From Gibbula magus (Eukaryota; Mollusca; Gastropoda; Trochida; Trochidae), in the NCBI GenBank assembly GCA_936450465.1, contig OW388302.1, positions 11,495,530 through 11,559,529 of the forward strand: DNA of 64,000 nucleotides. Reading direction: 5' to 3'. Under the pieces are notes generated by a model. It did no database searches and had not been told where the DNA came from. It was given only the letters and a program-made list of their open reading frames with translations. A program made the translations under genes and the position numbers. This document shows, one piece after another, positions 50,101 through 61,719 of this stretch. Position 1 is the first letter of the stretch. Every line of letters starts with the position of its first letter.

Positions 50101-53100
50101 AGTCCTACCACTCAACACATAGTTCAGTTACGTGACTCAGGCCTGCCAGCAGTGTTAATATGGTTGTTAACAATCACTAAGTCCTTTCACTCAACACATA
50201 GTTCAGTTACGTGACTCAGGCCTGCCAGCAGTGTTTATATGGTTGTTAACACTCACTAAGTCCTACCACTCAACACATAGTTCAGTTACGTGACTCAAGC
50301 CTGCCAGCAGTGTTTATATGGTTGTTAACAATCACTAAGTCCTATCACTCAACACATAGTTCAGTTACGTGACTCAGGCCTGCCAGCAGTGTTTATATGG
50401 TTGTTAACAATCACTAAGTCCTATCACTCAACACATAGTTCAGTTACGTGACTCAGGCCTGCCAGCAGTGTTTATATGGTTGTTAACAATCACTAAGTCC
50501 TACCACTCAACACATAGTTCAGTTACGTGACTCAGGCCTGCCAGCAGTGTTTATATGGTTGTTGACAATCACTAAGTCCTATCACTCAACACATAGTTCA
50601 GTTACGTGACTCAGGCCTGCCAGCAGTGTTTATATGGTTGTTGACAATCACTAAGTCCTACCACATAACACATAGTTCAGTTACGTGACTCAGGCCTGCC
50701 AGCAGTGTTTATATGGTTGTTGACAATCACTAAGTCCTATCACTCAACACATAGTTCAGTTACGTGACTCAAGCCTGCCAGCAGTGTTTATATGGTTGTT
50801 AACAATCACTAAGTCCTATCACTCAACACATAGTTCAGTTACGTGACTCAGGCCTGCCAGCAGTGTTTATATGGTTGTTAACAATCACTAAGTCCTATCA
50901 GTCAACACATAGTTCAGTTACGTGACTCAGGCCTGCCAGCAGTGTTTATATGGTTGTTAACAATCACTATGTCCTATCAGTCAACTCATAGTTCAGTTAC
51001 GTGACTCAGGTCTGCCAGCAGTGTTTATATGGTTGTTAACAATCACTAAGTCCTATCACTCAACACATAGTTCAGTTACGTGACTCAGGCCTGCCAGCAG
51101 TGTTTATTTGGTTGTTAACACTCACTAAGTCCTACCACTCAACACATAGTTCAGTTACGTGACTCAAGCCTGCCAGCAGTGTTTATATGGTTGTTAACAA
51201 TCACTAAGTCCTATCACTCAACACATAGTTCAGTTACGTGACTCAGGCCTGCCAGCAGTGTTTATATGGTTGTTAACAATCACTAAGTCCTATCACTCAA
51301 CACATAGTTCAGTTACGTGACTCAGGCCTGCCAGCAGTGTTTATATGGTTGTTAACAATCACTAAGTCCTACCACTCAACACATAGTTCAGTTACGGGAC
51401 TCAGGCCTGCCAGCAGTGTTTATATGGTTGTTGACAATCACTAAGTCCTATCACTCAACACATAGTTCAGTAACGTGACTCAGGCCTGCCAGCAGTGTTT
51501 ATATGGTTGTTGACAATCACTAAGTCCTACCACTCAACACATAGTTCAGTTACGTGACTCAAGCCTGCCAGCAGTGTTTATATGGTTGTTAACAATCACT
51601 AAGTCCTATCAGTCAACACATAGTTCAGTTACGTGACTCAGGCCTGCCAGCAGTGTTTATATGGTTGTTGACAATCACTAAGTCCTATCACTCAACACAT
51701 AGTTCAGTAACGTGACTCAGGCCTGCCAGCAGTGTTTATATGGTTGTTGACAATCACTAAGTCCTATCACTCAACACATAGTTCAGTTACGTGACTCAGG
51801 CCTGCCAGCAGTGTTTATATGGTTGTTAACAATCACTAAGTCCTATCACTCAACACATAGTTCAGTTAAGTGACTCAAGCCTGCCAGCAGTGTTTATATG
51901 GTTGTTAACAATCACTAAGTCCTATCACTCAACACATAGTTCAGTTACGTGACTCAGGCCTGCCAGCAGTGTTTATATGGTTGTTAACAATCACTAAGTC
52001 CTATCAGTCAACACATAGTTCAGTTACGTGACTCAGGCCTGCCAGCAGTGTTTATATGGTTGTTAACAATCACTAAGTCCTATCACTCAACACATAGTTC
52101 AGTTAAGTGACTCAAGCCTGCCAGCAGTGTTTATATGGTTGTTAACAATCACTAAGTCCTATCACTCAACACATAGTTCAGTTACGTGACTCAGGCCTGC
52201 CAGCAGTGTTTATATGGTTGTTAACAATCACTAAGTCCTATCAGTCAACACATAGTTCAGTTACGTGACTCAGGCCTGCCAGCAGTGTTTATATGGTTGT
52301 TAACAATCACTATGTCCTATCAGTCAACTCATAGTTCAGTTACGTGACTCAGGTCTGCCAGCAGTGTTTATATGGTTGTTAACAATCACTAAGTCCTATC
52401 ACTCAACACATAGTTCAGTTACGTGACTCAGGCCTGCCAGCAGTGTTTATATGGTTGTTAACACTCACTAAGTCCTACCACTCAACACATAGTTCAGTTA
52501 CGTGACTCAAGCCTGCCAGCAGTGTTTATATGGTTGTTAACAATCACTAAGTCCTATCACTCAACACATAGTTCAGTTACGTGACTCAGGCCTGCCAGCA
52601 GTGTTTATATGGTTGTTAACAATCACTAAGTCCTATCACTCAACACATAGTTCAGTTACGTGACTCAGGCCTGCCAGCAGTGTTTATATGGTTGTTAACA
52701 ATCACTAAGTCCTACCACTCAACACATAGTTCAGTTACGGGACTCAGGCCTGCCAGCAGTGTTTATATGGTTGTTGACAATCACTAAGTCCTATCACTCA
52801 ACACATAGTTCAGTAACGTGACTCAGGCCTGCCAGCAGTGTTTATATGGTTGTTGACAATCACTAAGTCCTACCACTCAACACATAGTTCAGTTACGTGA
52901 CTCAAGCCTGCCAGCAGTGTTTATATGGTTGTTAACAATCACTAAGTCCTATCAGTCAACACATAGTTCAGTTACGTGACTCAGGCCTGCCAGCAGTGTT
53001 TATATGGTTGTTGACAATCACTAAGTCCTATCACTCAACACATAGTTCAGTAACGTGACTCAGGCCTGCCAGCAGTGTTTATATGGTTGTTGACAATCAC

Positions 53101-55174
53101 TAAGTCCTATCACTCAACACATAGTTCAGTTACGTGACTCAGGCCTGCCAGCAGTGTTTATATGGTTGTTAACAATCACTAAGTCCTATCACTCAACACA
53201 TAGTTCAGTTAAGTGACTCAAGCCTGCCAGCAGTGTTTATATGGTTGTTAACAATCACTAAGTCCTATCACTCAACACATAGTTCAGTTACGTGACTCAG
53301 GCCTGCCAGCAGTGTTTATATGGTTGTTAACAATCACTAAGTCCTATCAGTCAACACATAGTTCAGTTACGTGACTCAGGCCTGCCAGCAGTGTTTATAT
53401 GGTTGTTAACAATCACTATGTCCTATCAGTCAACTCATAGTTCAGTTACGTGACTCAGGTCTGCCAGCAGTGTTTATATGGTTGTTAACAATCACTAAGT
53501 CCTATCACTCAACACATAGTTCAGTTACGTGACTCAGGCCTGCCAGCAGTGTTTATATGGTTGTTGACAATCACTGAGTCCTATCACTCAACACATAGTT
53601 CAGTTACGTGACTCAGGCCTGCCAGCAGTGTTTATATGGTTGTTAACAATCACTAAGTCCTATCACTCAACACATAGTTCAGTTACGTGACTCAGGCCTG
53701 CCAGCAGTGTTTATATGGTTGTTAACAATCACTAAGTCCTATCAGTCAACACATAGTTCAGTTACGTGACTCAGGCCTGCCAGCAGTGTTTATATGGTTG
53801 TTAACAATCACTATGTCCTATCAGTCAACTCATAGTTCAGTTACGTGACTCAGGTCTGCCAGCAGTGTTTATATGGTTGTTAACAATCACTAAGTCCTAT
53901 CACTCAACACATAGTTCAGTTACGTGACTCAGGCCTGCCAGCAGTGTTTATATGGTTGTTGACAATCACTGAGTCCTATCACTCAACACATAGTTCAGTT
54001 ACGTGACTCAGGCCTGCCAGCAGTGTTTATATGGTTGTTAACAATCACTAAGTCCTACCACTCAACACATAGTTCAGTTATGTGACTCAGGCCTGCCAGC
54101 AGTGTTTATATGGTTGTTGACAATCACTAAGTCCTATCACTCAACACATAGTTCAGTAACGTGACTCAGGCCTGCCAGCAGTGTTTATATGGTTGTTGAC
54201 AATCACTAAGTCCTACCACTCAACACATAGTTCAGTTACGTGACTCAAGCCTGCCAGCAGTGTTTATATGGTTGTTAACAATCACTAAGTCCTATCACTC
54301 AACACATAGTTCAGTTACGTGACTCAGGCCTGCCAGCAGTGTTTATATGGTTGTTAACAATCACTAAGTCCTACCACTCAACTCATAGTTCAGTTACGTG
54401 ACTCAGGTCTGCCAGCAGTGTTTATATGGTTGTTAACAATCACTAAGTCCTATCACTCAACACATAGTTCAGTTACGTGACTCAGGTCTGCCAGCAGTGT
54501 TTATATGCTTGTTAACAATCACTAAGTCCTATCAATTAACACATAGTTCAGTTAAGTGACTCAGGCCTGCCAGCAGTGTTTATATGGTTGTTAACAATCA
54601 CTAAGTCCTATCAGTCAACTCATAGTTCAGTTACGTGACTCAGGCCTGCCAGCAGTGTTTATATGGTTGTTGACAATCACTAAGTCCTACCACTCAACAC
54701 ATAGTTCAGTTACGTGACTCAAGCCTGCCAGCAGTGTTTATATGGTTGTTAACAATCACTAAGTCCTATCACTCAACACATAGTTCAGTTACGTGACTCA
54801 GGCCTGCCAGCAGTGTTTATATGGTTGTTAACAATCACTAAGTCCTACCACTCAACTCATAGTTCAGTTACGTGACTCAGGTCTGCCAGCAGTGTTTATA
54901 TGGTTGTTAACAATCACTAAGTCCTATCACTCAACACATAGTTCAGTTACGTGACTCAGGTCTGCCAGCAGTGTTTATATGCTTGTTAACAATCACTAAG
55001 TCCTATCAATTAACACATAGTTCAGTTAAGTGACTCAGGCCTGCCAGCAGTGTTTATATGGTTGTTAACAATCACTAAGTCCTATCACTTAACACATAGT
55101 TCAGTTACGTGACTCAGGCCTGCCAGCAGTGTTTATATGGCTGTTATCAATCACTAAGTCCTATCACTCAGCAC
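35102..55174 (+). repeat. 20-kb satellite: 79-bp monomer, ~254 copies, higher-order
   Basis: One uninterrupted array. The marker acacatag sits at 35105 in the first unit and 55092 in the last, a distance of 19,987 bp or exactly 253 x 79, so there is no net insertion or deletion across 20 kb. Parts of the unit, in order, are ttgttaacaatcactaagtc, tatcactcaacacatag, ttcagttacgtgactcaggc and ctgccagcagtgtttatatgg. Monomers carry diagnostic variants: acgtg/aagtg with cagg/caag, acat/tcat/gcat, ggc/ggt, agcag/agcaa, gttaac/gttgac and cactaag/cacaaag/cactatg. These recur in the same order at 9, 12, 35 and 72 monomers, showing higher-order organisation. No open frame of 60 codons exists in the array. 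Only the last few monomers at the right edge are diverged (aattaacac, tatgcttg, ctgttatc). Genomic role unknown. Confidence 0.97.
36060..37951 (+). repeat. Higher-order repeat block A of the 79-bp satellite
   Basis: Here a 9-monomer (711-bp) repeat occurs twice (rare variant gttgag at 36060 and 36771). The diagnostic series gttgag 36771, cccgcc 37581, gcatag 37951 reappears at +5688 (42459, 43269, 43639) and again at +2765 (45224, 46034, 46404). Its last two markers recur once more at +2291 (48325, 48695). Every offset is a multiple of 79. Confidence 0.9.
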
Positions 55175-56361
55175 AGTCATAAAAGCCGCCGTCACAGGAT
55201 TCACCACTGCAATATCTCACATGTAGTATCTGTATTATCTTACCCATGTGGGAAGAAAGACACAGGGTAATATATTTTCTGTAAGTCACACGTGAGTTAC
55301 ACCTTTTCTTGGCGTTTGATTGGCTGCTACAGAAAATAAACTTTTTCATTGGTTGCCGGAACTACTTCATTCATCTTTCAGTTCATTCACTATTTTTTAC
55401 ACTCAAACTCTCTTCTACACGAGAACAAGGAAAACGTAACAAAATGTACATTTATTTTTTATTAGCGAGAAAGACGTTTCTATTATATCTACACACTTGT
55501 TGATAATATTTTAGAAAAACAAAAAAATACTTTGTTAATAAGGTAAGATAATTCGTCTGCTAAAGAGTTGCCGATGTAAACAAACATGGCATCATCCGTA
55601 TCGCCGATAAAAGTGAATGACCTAGTAGATCTGCAAACTCCCATGTGGTCGGTCAGAAGCGACGACGCATTCTAGATATCGAATCAAGCTCTGATTCTGA
55701 TTAATAAACTGCTTGAGAACGTTCCAGTTTGAAAGATATTTAACTTTGACAAATATCCTGTCATGCAGTAGGCCTACTGCATACACGACTTCCGGTCGAT
55801 TTCACTGAACAATATTCAAATGTTCGTGGTGTTCTCACCTTGTGTTTCTTGTTAAAAAGTTGACAGTCAAATAAAACCACTGTCTGAGTTGATTTTAAAA
55901 ATTTGTTGTAGATTAAGAAAGAGTAGTTCGTTGTCTACTCCTATATTTTCAATCTTGACGAAGTTGATGGTCTCGCAATGTGATGCGACTGTCACGACGT
56001 AACGTCTCGCCTTCAAATGGAACACCCGACTGTACCCCTCACATGGTTCGACAAATTACGTTTAAATTGCAATTATGAGTAAAAAAGGCAAGAAGTTAGG
56101 TTCAGTAAACCGATTTAATGTACAATTACATGAATACATAATCTAACAATAATCTAAGGATAAGAATAACACATTGTACTAAGGAACTTTTTGTTCTCGC
56201 GTAATGCATTTGTTTGAAAAGGTAGTGACGCGATGAAATTCCTGGAAATTTAGTCTCATCACACGCGTAGGGATACGGGGATTCCCCAACTACGGGTTTC
56301 CTTATAGAGGAACAGCTGATTTCTTTTTACGGATTTTTAGAATGAAAACGGATATGGGTAA
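55175..56361. other. Right flank of the satellite; CCAAT motifs, short ORFs
   Basis: Two inverted CCAAT boxes (gattggctg at 55318, cattggttg at 55347) lie 30 bp apart. They are followed by a donor-like aataag/GTAAGA near 55541 and an ATG at 55586 opening 29 codons (MASSVSPIKVNDLVDLQTPM...). An overlapping frame reads QKRRRILDIESSSDSD and stops at 55704, a basic cluster followed by acidic serines such as nuclear proteins carry. This could be a 5' gene end or a decayed element; neither can be proved. Confidence 0.3.
55318..55352. promoter_or_regulatory. Paired inverted CCAAT boxes
   Basis: gattggctg and cattggttg, 30 bp apart, match the NF-Y core ATTGG. They are followed about 230 bp later by a short ATG frame. 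No TATA box seen. Chance occurrence is quite possible. Confidence 0.25.
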
Positions 56362-56486
56362 GATAAACAATAACCAACTCGTGACGGGGAATGACAGATT
56401 ATATTTCCCTCGTCATATCAATAAAGTAATTGATATGACTCGGGAAAGATAATCTGTCATTCCCCGTCACCCGTTAGTTATTGTCT
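56362..56486. repeat. 125-bp near-perfect palindrome
   Basis: The left arm, containing gtgacggggaatgacagatt, and the right arm, containing aatctgtcattccccgtcac, are reverse complements over about 54 bp with a few mismatches, separated by a loop of about 10 bp near 56425. A further copy of the arm was not seen. It may be a MITE reduced to its inverted repeats or a simple inverted duplication. Confidence 0.85.
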
Positions 56487-56578
56487 AAGTCTGCCTACAC
56501 GGTCATGTTGACTTTGCTCCTTGCCTGTTATTCTTGTTGGACTGATTTGGTAGATATTTACAACCGCTCCTGTTTAGC

Positions 56579-56600
56579 AGACAGACAGACAGACAGATAT
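56579..56600. repeat. (CAGA)n microsatellite
   Basis: Five tetranucleotide repeats, agacagacagacagacagat. Confidence 0.85.
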
Positions 56601-57199
56601 TGTATAATAGTCTCAACTCATTACAATGGATTCATACATATAGATTCAACTAAATTTATAACATATATTTACATTCTAATAAGACCGATATCACAAAAGG
56701 GTTATGAGAGACTTGAAAAACTAAAATAACAAAATCAATCAAAAGTAAATCGAAATCCCAAATATGTATTACTATTCACACTTTTCATTTGTTCGCCATT
56801 GAAAAACATATCACCATTCTTTGGCTATCTACCAGCTTTCCTAACTACTACTACATTTGTCCATATTCACAATTAATCAACATTTTCCGTATAAAAGGCT
56901 AACATATTTCGCTGGCATTGAAGACTACATTGTGTGTCTGAAACTAGAATGACAACGTCAACAAAAAGCAACATTGAAAATCAAGAGCACGTTTTTTCAC
57001 TCAAATAAGTCGATGAAATGTATCGGAAAAATAATTTCACCAGTAGTAGAACATCCTTCTCTCCTCGGAAAAAATCAAGTTTAAAATGAGTGTACATGGT
57101 TCAGTAAAGCCATGGGAATCGTTTCGTCATATGAAATAATAAAATGTGTTCTCAATAAAATGGCCGCCATGCAATTTATACTTTATATGCAACACTGTT

Positions 57200-57207
57200 A
57201 TTATTAT

Positions 57208-57243
<36 letters not shown>
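57200..57243. repeat. (ACT)n microsatellite
   Basis: A run of about twelve ACT triplets after ttattatt. Confidence 0.95.
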
Positions 57244-57339
57244 GGATAATTGGTTGTAATAAGATGTTTTACCCTATAAATTAAATTTAAATGACACAAA
57301 CTACTATAATAAATAGAAAATTTGAAAAAATAAAATTTT

Positions 57340-58200
57340 GCAAAAAACGTGCTACAACCCCTTTAACAGTTGAATCATATCAGGGAACATTTGAATGCCG
57401 TGTTTTACATTTTGTAGTATTTCTATCGAAAGTTCATTAATGAACAATGAGAAAAACATAGGACCTAATATATACCTTTGTCCTAGCCACATGGGCAGTC
57501 AAAATAGACTGTTGTATTTGAACTGAACCGCACACACGACTTATCTTATATGGTTATGCCTGTTAATGCCTTTAACATTGTTTACCACCAAGCCCGTAGA
57601 GTGATAACAATTTCCATAACTTATCATCAACAAAATCAAATGCTTTCTTAAAGTCTATAAAAGCAACATTTAAGTTTCTCCTTTTCCTACCTAAACACTT
57701 TTCAATGTGTATAATGTAACAATATGGATTACAGTGGAATAACCTCTTCTAAATACGGTTTGATTTTCAGATACTTTGTTCATAACATGTGCCCATTGCC
57801 TTAGGCGTTCATTTAATATGCTTGTGTAGATCCTACTTACATGCTCAGTAGAGATACCTCTTTAATTACCTGTATACCCGTTCTGTATATTAACTTTTTT
57901 ATGTAGAGGGATAATGATCATTTGCAAGAAACTATGCATTATCATCTATCTCAACCTCCGGTCTGTCCAACATAGATTTGAAATGATTATACCACGTTTC
58001 ACAAGATATCTCCGCTTTAGGAGTCATTTTACACGTAATACATCGTAAATCTTTCAAGTATAATTTCGAACTTGTTCTAGATTCATACAACTTCCTTGCC
58101 TTACACTGTTGCGCCTATTTTCTACACAGTCTACATTTACTTCTATATCTAATTCTTAGTGTACAAAGTTTTTGTCTCATGCGAAATATATAATTTCCAT
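57340..58200 (-). pseudogene. Decayed non-LTR retrotransposon reverse transcriptase
   Basis: On the minus strand, fragments in different frames follow the order of a LINE reverse transcriptase. First comes a linker region ending TWYNHFKSMLDRPE (about 57960-58000). Then WAHVMNKVSENQTVFRRGYS (about 57790). Next is the RT motif with the first catalytic Asp, AFIDFKKAFDFVDDKLW (57601-57672). Last is FFSLFINELSIEILQNVKHG (about 57370-57465), the segment that normally precedes the F-A-D-D box, which is not recognisable here. Stops and frameshifts interrupt every segment, for example after YGLGGK. The endonuclease and 3' tail are missing. From memory it resembles RTs very common in molluscs; the clade is not assigned. 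Confidence 0.8.
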
Positions 58201-58285
58201 AATACCCGTTTCCTGACAGTGTTCAAGACAAATACAAACTTGTTCCTATGGCAGGATACTAAAAGGACGTTCTACAAGTTCATAA

Positions 58286-58296
58286 TTCATTTTTAA
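58286..58296. repeat. SINE copy 2 target-site duplication, left
   Basis: ttcatttttaa, identical to 58619-58629. Confidence 0.85.
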
Positions 58297-58618
58297 GGTG
58301 AGGTGAGGTGAGGTGAGTTGGGGTTTAACACTGCTTTCAAAAGTATTTCAATTATATCGCGGCTGCTAGTATTATGGCAGGGAGAAAGCCCGCAATGCCA
58401 TGTGGCTATGCACTGCGATGAAACCTGCGAGCATCGGCTGGAACTAGCGAACCATGGGTGGTACTGCACTGAAATTCAGTGTAGCATTGCACCCAAACCT
58501 TACAGCGTGTATAAAAGTTCTCTATTGCAGACACAGTTGCCGTGCCCCTTGCGGGATTCGAACCTCGGACCTCTTCATCCGAAGCCGAACGCGCTAACCA
58601 CTGCGCTATCCCAACCCC
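58297..58618 (-). mobile_element. tRNA-derived SINE, copy 2 (full length, with TSD)
   Basis: A 322-bp copy of the same SINE as 3563-3872, also minus-oriented. The tRNA-like head at the right has an A box (tagcgcagtgg) and a better B box than copy 1 (ggttcgaatccc). The tail at the left is longer, with four gaggt units in ggtgaggtgaggtgaggtga. It is bounded by a perfect 11-bp duplication, ttcatttttaa. Both copies sit at TTTTAA-like targets. The plus-strand open frame over it is not a gene. Confidence 0.88.
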
Positions 58619-58629
58619 TTCATTTTTAA
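58619..58629. repeat. SINE copy 2 target-site duplication, right
   Basis: ttcatttttaa, identical to 58286-58296. Confidence 0.85.
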
Positions 58630-59640
58630 TTTTCAGTGACCAATTTGCTCATTAGTAATATGACAATCCAGTATCTAATTTAAAGCAACTTCAAGTAGAT
58701 CTTATATATCTATGACCAATTAAAGATTACTGCTCATCTAATTACTTATAAATAATTCATAATTAATACATGTTTCCTTTTTTATAAACAAACCAAGGAG
58801 GTGCATGTAAGCCAACTTATGATCTGTAAGTCTGAAAGATAAGTCTCGAGTCATCTGTACAATGGAAATCATGATTCGGTTAGACAGATGCAAAGCAAAG
58901 TTGTTAATATAAAACTACTTGCACCATGCAGATTAAATTAGTCAAACATTTATGTGCTGAAGAAATCAGTATTGTAATTGAACATGGAAACAAAGTGTGT
59001 ACATTGATTATGTTTGGCATAACGTTAACTGCCTCTAAACAAATAAGGCTTAGATACAATATATGCATACATTAGCCCCGAATGTAACTCATCTTAGAGG
59101 CACTGAGTCATGACTAAACACACTTATTTGTATGTCGTCTATATATAAAACTCTCCAATGAATGTCTGAATGCAACAAGTTTTAGCTTCAGACTTCAAGT
59201 TGAATTGTCTATCAACAGATGGAACAACCTATCTACTTGTCCAGTAATTTGTTTTACATCATATATGCTAGTTCCTCGTTGTTATTACTAAAATGCGAAA
59301 CTAAAACTCAACACTGTTAAATAGTGTAACTAAGAAACAGCTCAAATTCAACAGTGTTTAATAGTGTAACTAAGAGAATCAAACTCAACATTGTAATAAT
59401 TTCGACAGGGTGAACCTCATTTGAAATACACAAATAGAGGAAAAACGAAAGCAGTTACTGTTGTTTTTAAGAAAAGTGGAAAACATTCTTGATTAGATAA
59501 ATTGTTTTATAACACTAATTTATACAGACATGAGCTCAAACATTGACAGATTCAATACGTGTTTATGTAAATACGCAATCGCTAGGTTTAATGTCCAGTA
59601 ATACCTTTTAAAAGATATCTGATAAGCTCACTACTGATGG
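58630..59640. other. AT-rich sequence, small repeat at 59310-59395
   Basis: Contains roughly two and a half copies of a ~46-bp unit (ctcaacactgtt, then aatagtgtaactaag). Otherwise nothing recognised. Confidence 0.45.
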
Positions 59641-59650
59641 ATTTATCTGA

Positions 59651-59792
59651 AATATCGGGATTAAAACAACATGACAACATTGATCAAGTTATATAATATT
59701 GAGATTAAAACAACATGACAGCATTGAACAAGTTATATAATATTGAGATTAAAACAACATGACAGCATTGAACAAGTTATACACTATATTCA
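59651..59792 (+). repeat. 44-bp tandem repeat, 3 copies
   Basis: ttaaaacaacatgacagcat begins at 59661 (one substitution), 59705 and 59749, exactly 44 bp apart. The unit ends with acaagttatataatattgag. Confidence 0.9.
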
Positions 59793-61719
59793 AACATCAT
59801 GAACAACCCGGAGATCCTGACACGACAAGACAGGACGTGTGGTAGATCTATGTGAAATGAAAATACCCCAAACGACCTCAGCCACGAGGGTTCCTCTTTA
59901 GAAACCCGGGTTGTGTTGTGTCCTACAATGATACAATAAACATCCACCTGTAGGTCTCTCGTGAATCTTTCCCAGGGAACACCGACAGGTTCTTAGCGAA
60001 ACAAATACATATAAGGTATGCATATGAACATTTCCCGGCAATGCAAATACGTTAAAGGTATACAATAGCTAATCGAACTAGTTCCAAGATCCTCTGAGAA
60101 CACTTTCGATTCTTTGAAAGAAGTAATTATAAGGTCAGTTCTGAATATTAAATACTTGAGAAGCCCAGCTTTTACTATCATTTATATACACAGATAATTC
60201 GATATGGGAGTCCAAGTGAAACCAATCATAAAGACGATTTTGAGTGACTGCACATCTCTTAAGGGGACACCTTGTCGAGGATGAAAATGAGATCACATTT
60301 ATAGACTTACGCTGATTAACGTTTTTGCTAGCGAGTTACGCTTCGCTTCACTGTTTACATGCAGCAGTTTGTATTACTGATTACTTCAATTGTCTGACAT
60401 TGGCGGTCTGTGACTTATTTGAGCGGAGAAACGTGCTACTGTCCCGTTAATATTACTTTTTTAATGAATCCACTACAACAGTTTTCTCGGCACGCGCCGA
60501 TTATGATGTTACGGCATCACGCGGTTGTATCATACATGTGTGTAACCAACTCATTGTTGTCTAATGAGTGATCTCACCACGGTTGAGTAATAAATGTACA
60601 TAAACTCAAACGGTTTAACATATATTCTACTTCTTTGACAAACACTCTTTGTAGGATATAAATGAAAAGTATAATGGCACGAAATAGTCAGAATATTATT
60701 TGAGCCGTGTGAGTTGTATTGTTACTTATATTCGTATTATTCGATCAATAATATTGGATCTAACAACTTGCATGTATAAGAAATGTAACCCATCAACAGA
60801 ATTAATTACTGATTATGATGATTCAAAAATAAAGTTAATATTTCGTGTTGTCTCCTTTTTAGTTCTTGATATTAAAGTTTAATGTTTAATTTAAATTTTT
60901 TCATTTTCGTAACAAAAATAAGAACGAGAGACAATCACTGATAACAGTATTCGGGATATATGTCATGCCCGGAGATATAGAAATAAAGACAACAATACAC
61001 AACATTAAACATATATCTATGTAATAAAATAAGTAAACCGAAACTTTTCATGAATTGGTGCATTCATGTTAAGTTTACTTTTAGAATGCAAACTGTGTTG
61101 TGAAGAAAATACTTTTGGGATTATGAAAACCAAGCTGTAAAACCAAGCGATTTAATTATTGACAGAAAATGACCATATAACTCTTTTCTTTCGTTTATAT
61201 ATGTATATATATTTGTGGGTGGCCAGTGTATGATATTCAGCACTCAAAATAGTCAAAACTTGTAGGATTCCTAAAGGACCTGAAAGTACATGATGTTGTT
61301 GGGTAGAAAACAGAGCTTGTTTCGTTATGTTTTGTGTTATCTTGTTATCATGTAAACAGAGTTTAAGTCATGTGCATGTTCAATAAGAATTAAAGGAGAT
61401 TTATGAGAAGTTGGTGCAATGGGAACCCAAGACGGTGTAACTACATCTGTAGAGATCATACACTTAATGTGCACTATGTTTCTCTTATTCCTTTAAACAT
61501 TTCATCAACTCCCTCTCGCCTTAAAAAATATATACATGAATTCTCTACTTTCATCTCCGCTCGGATATCAAAACAATCATTGTTTCAGTGAAACAGTTTT
61601 ATTTATTGCACATTTGGTGTCTTAAAACATAGACATTTTTAACTCATTTGATCTATTCTTAAGTTCTTAAGAATTCTGAACTACAACTACATTTAATTGT
61701 CAAGTCACTTTGTGACTGT
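59793..61719. other. AT-rich sequence, no convincing gene
   Basis: A GTAAGT donor on the minus strand near 60309, preceded by a more GC-rich, CpG-containing 200 bp (60320-60540), could mark an untranslated first exon of a leftward gene. No open frame supports it. Confidence 0.3.

Noticed and set aside
35102..55174. CRISPR-like array
   Set aside because: Units are directly adjoining and there are no unique spacers; the period is 79 bp throughout with substitutions only. The context is eukaryotic.
35102..55174. Centromere call for the satellite
   Set aside because: Higher-order structure is suggestive, but 20 kb at one locus with unique flanks does not prove centromeric function. No CENP-B box was found by eye.
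60320..60540. First exon or promoter of a leftward gene
   Set aside because: Only a donor-like GTAAGT and mild CpG enrichment support it; there is no open frame or core promoter element.
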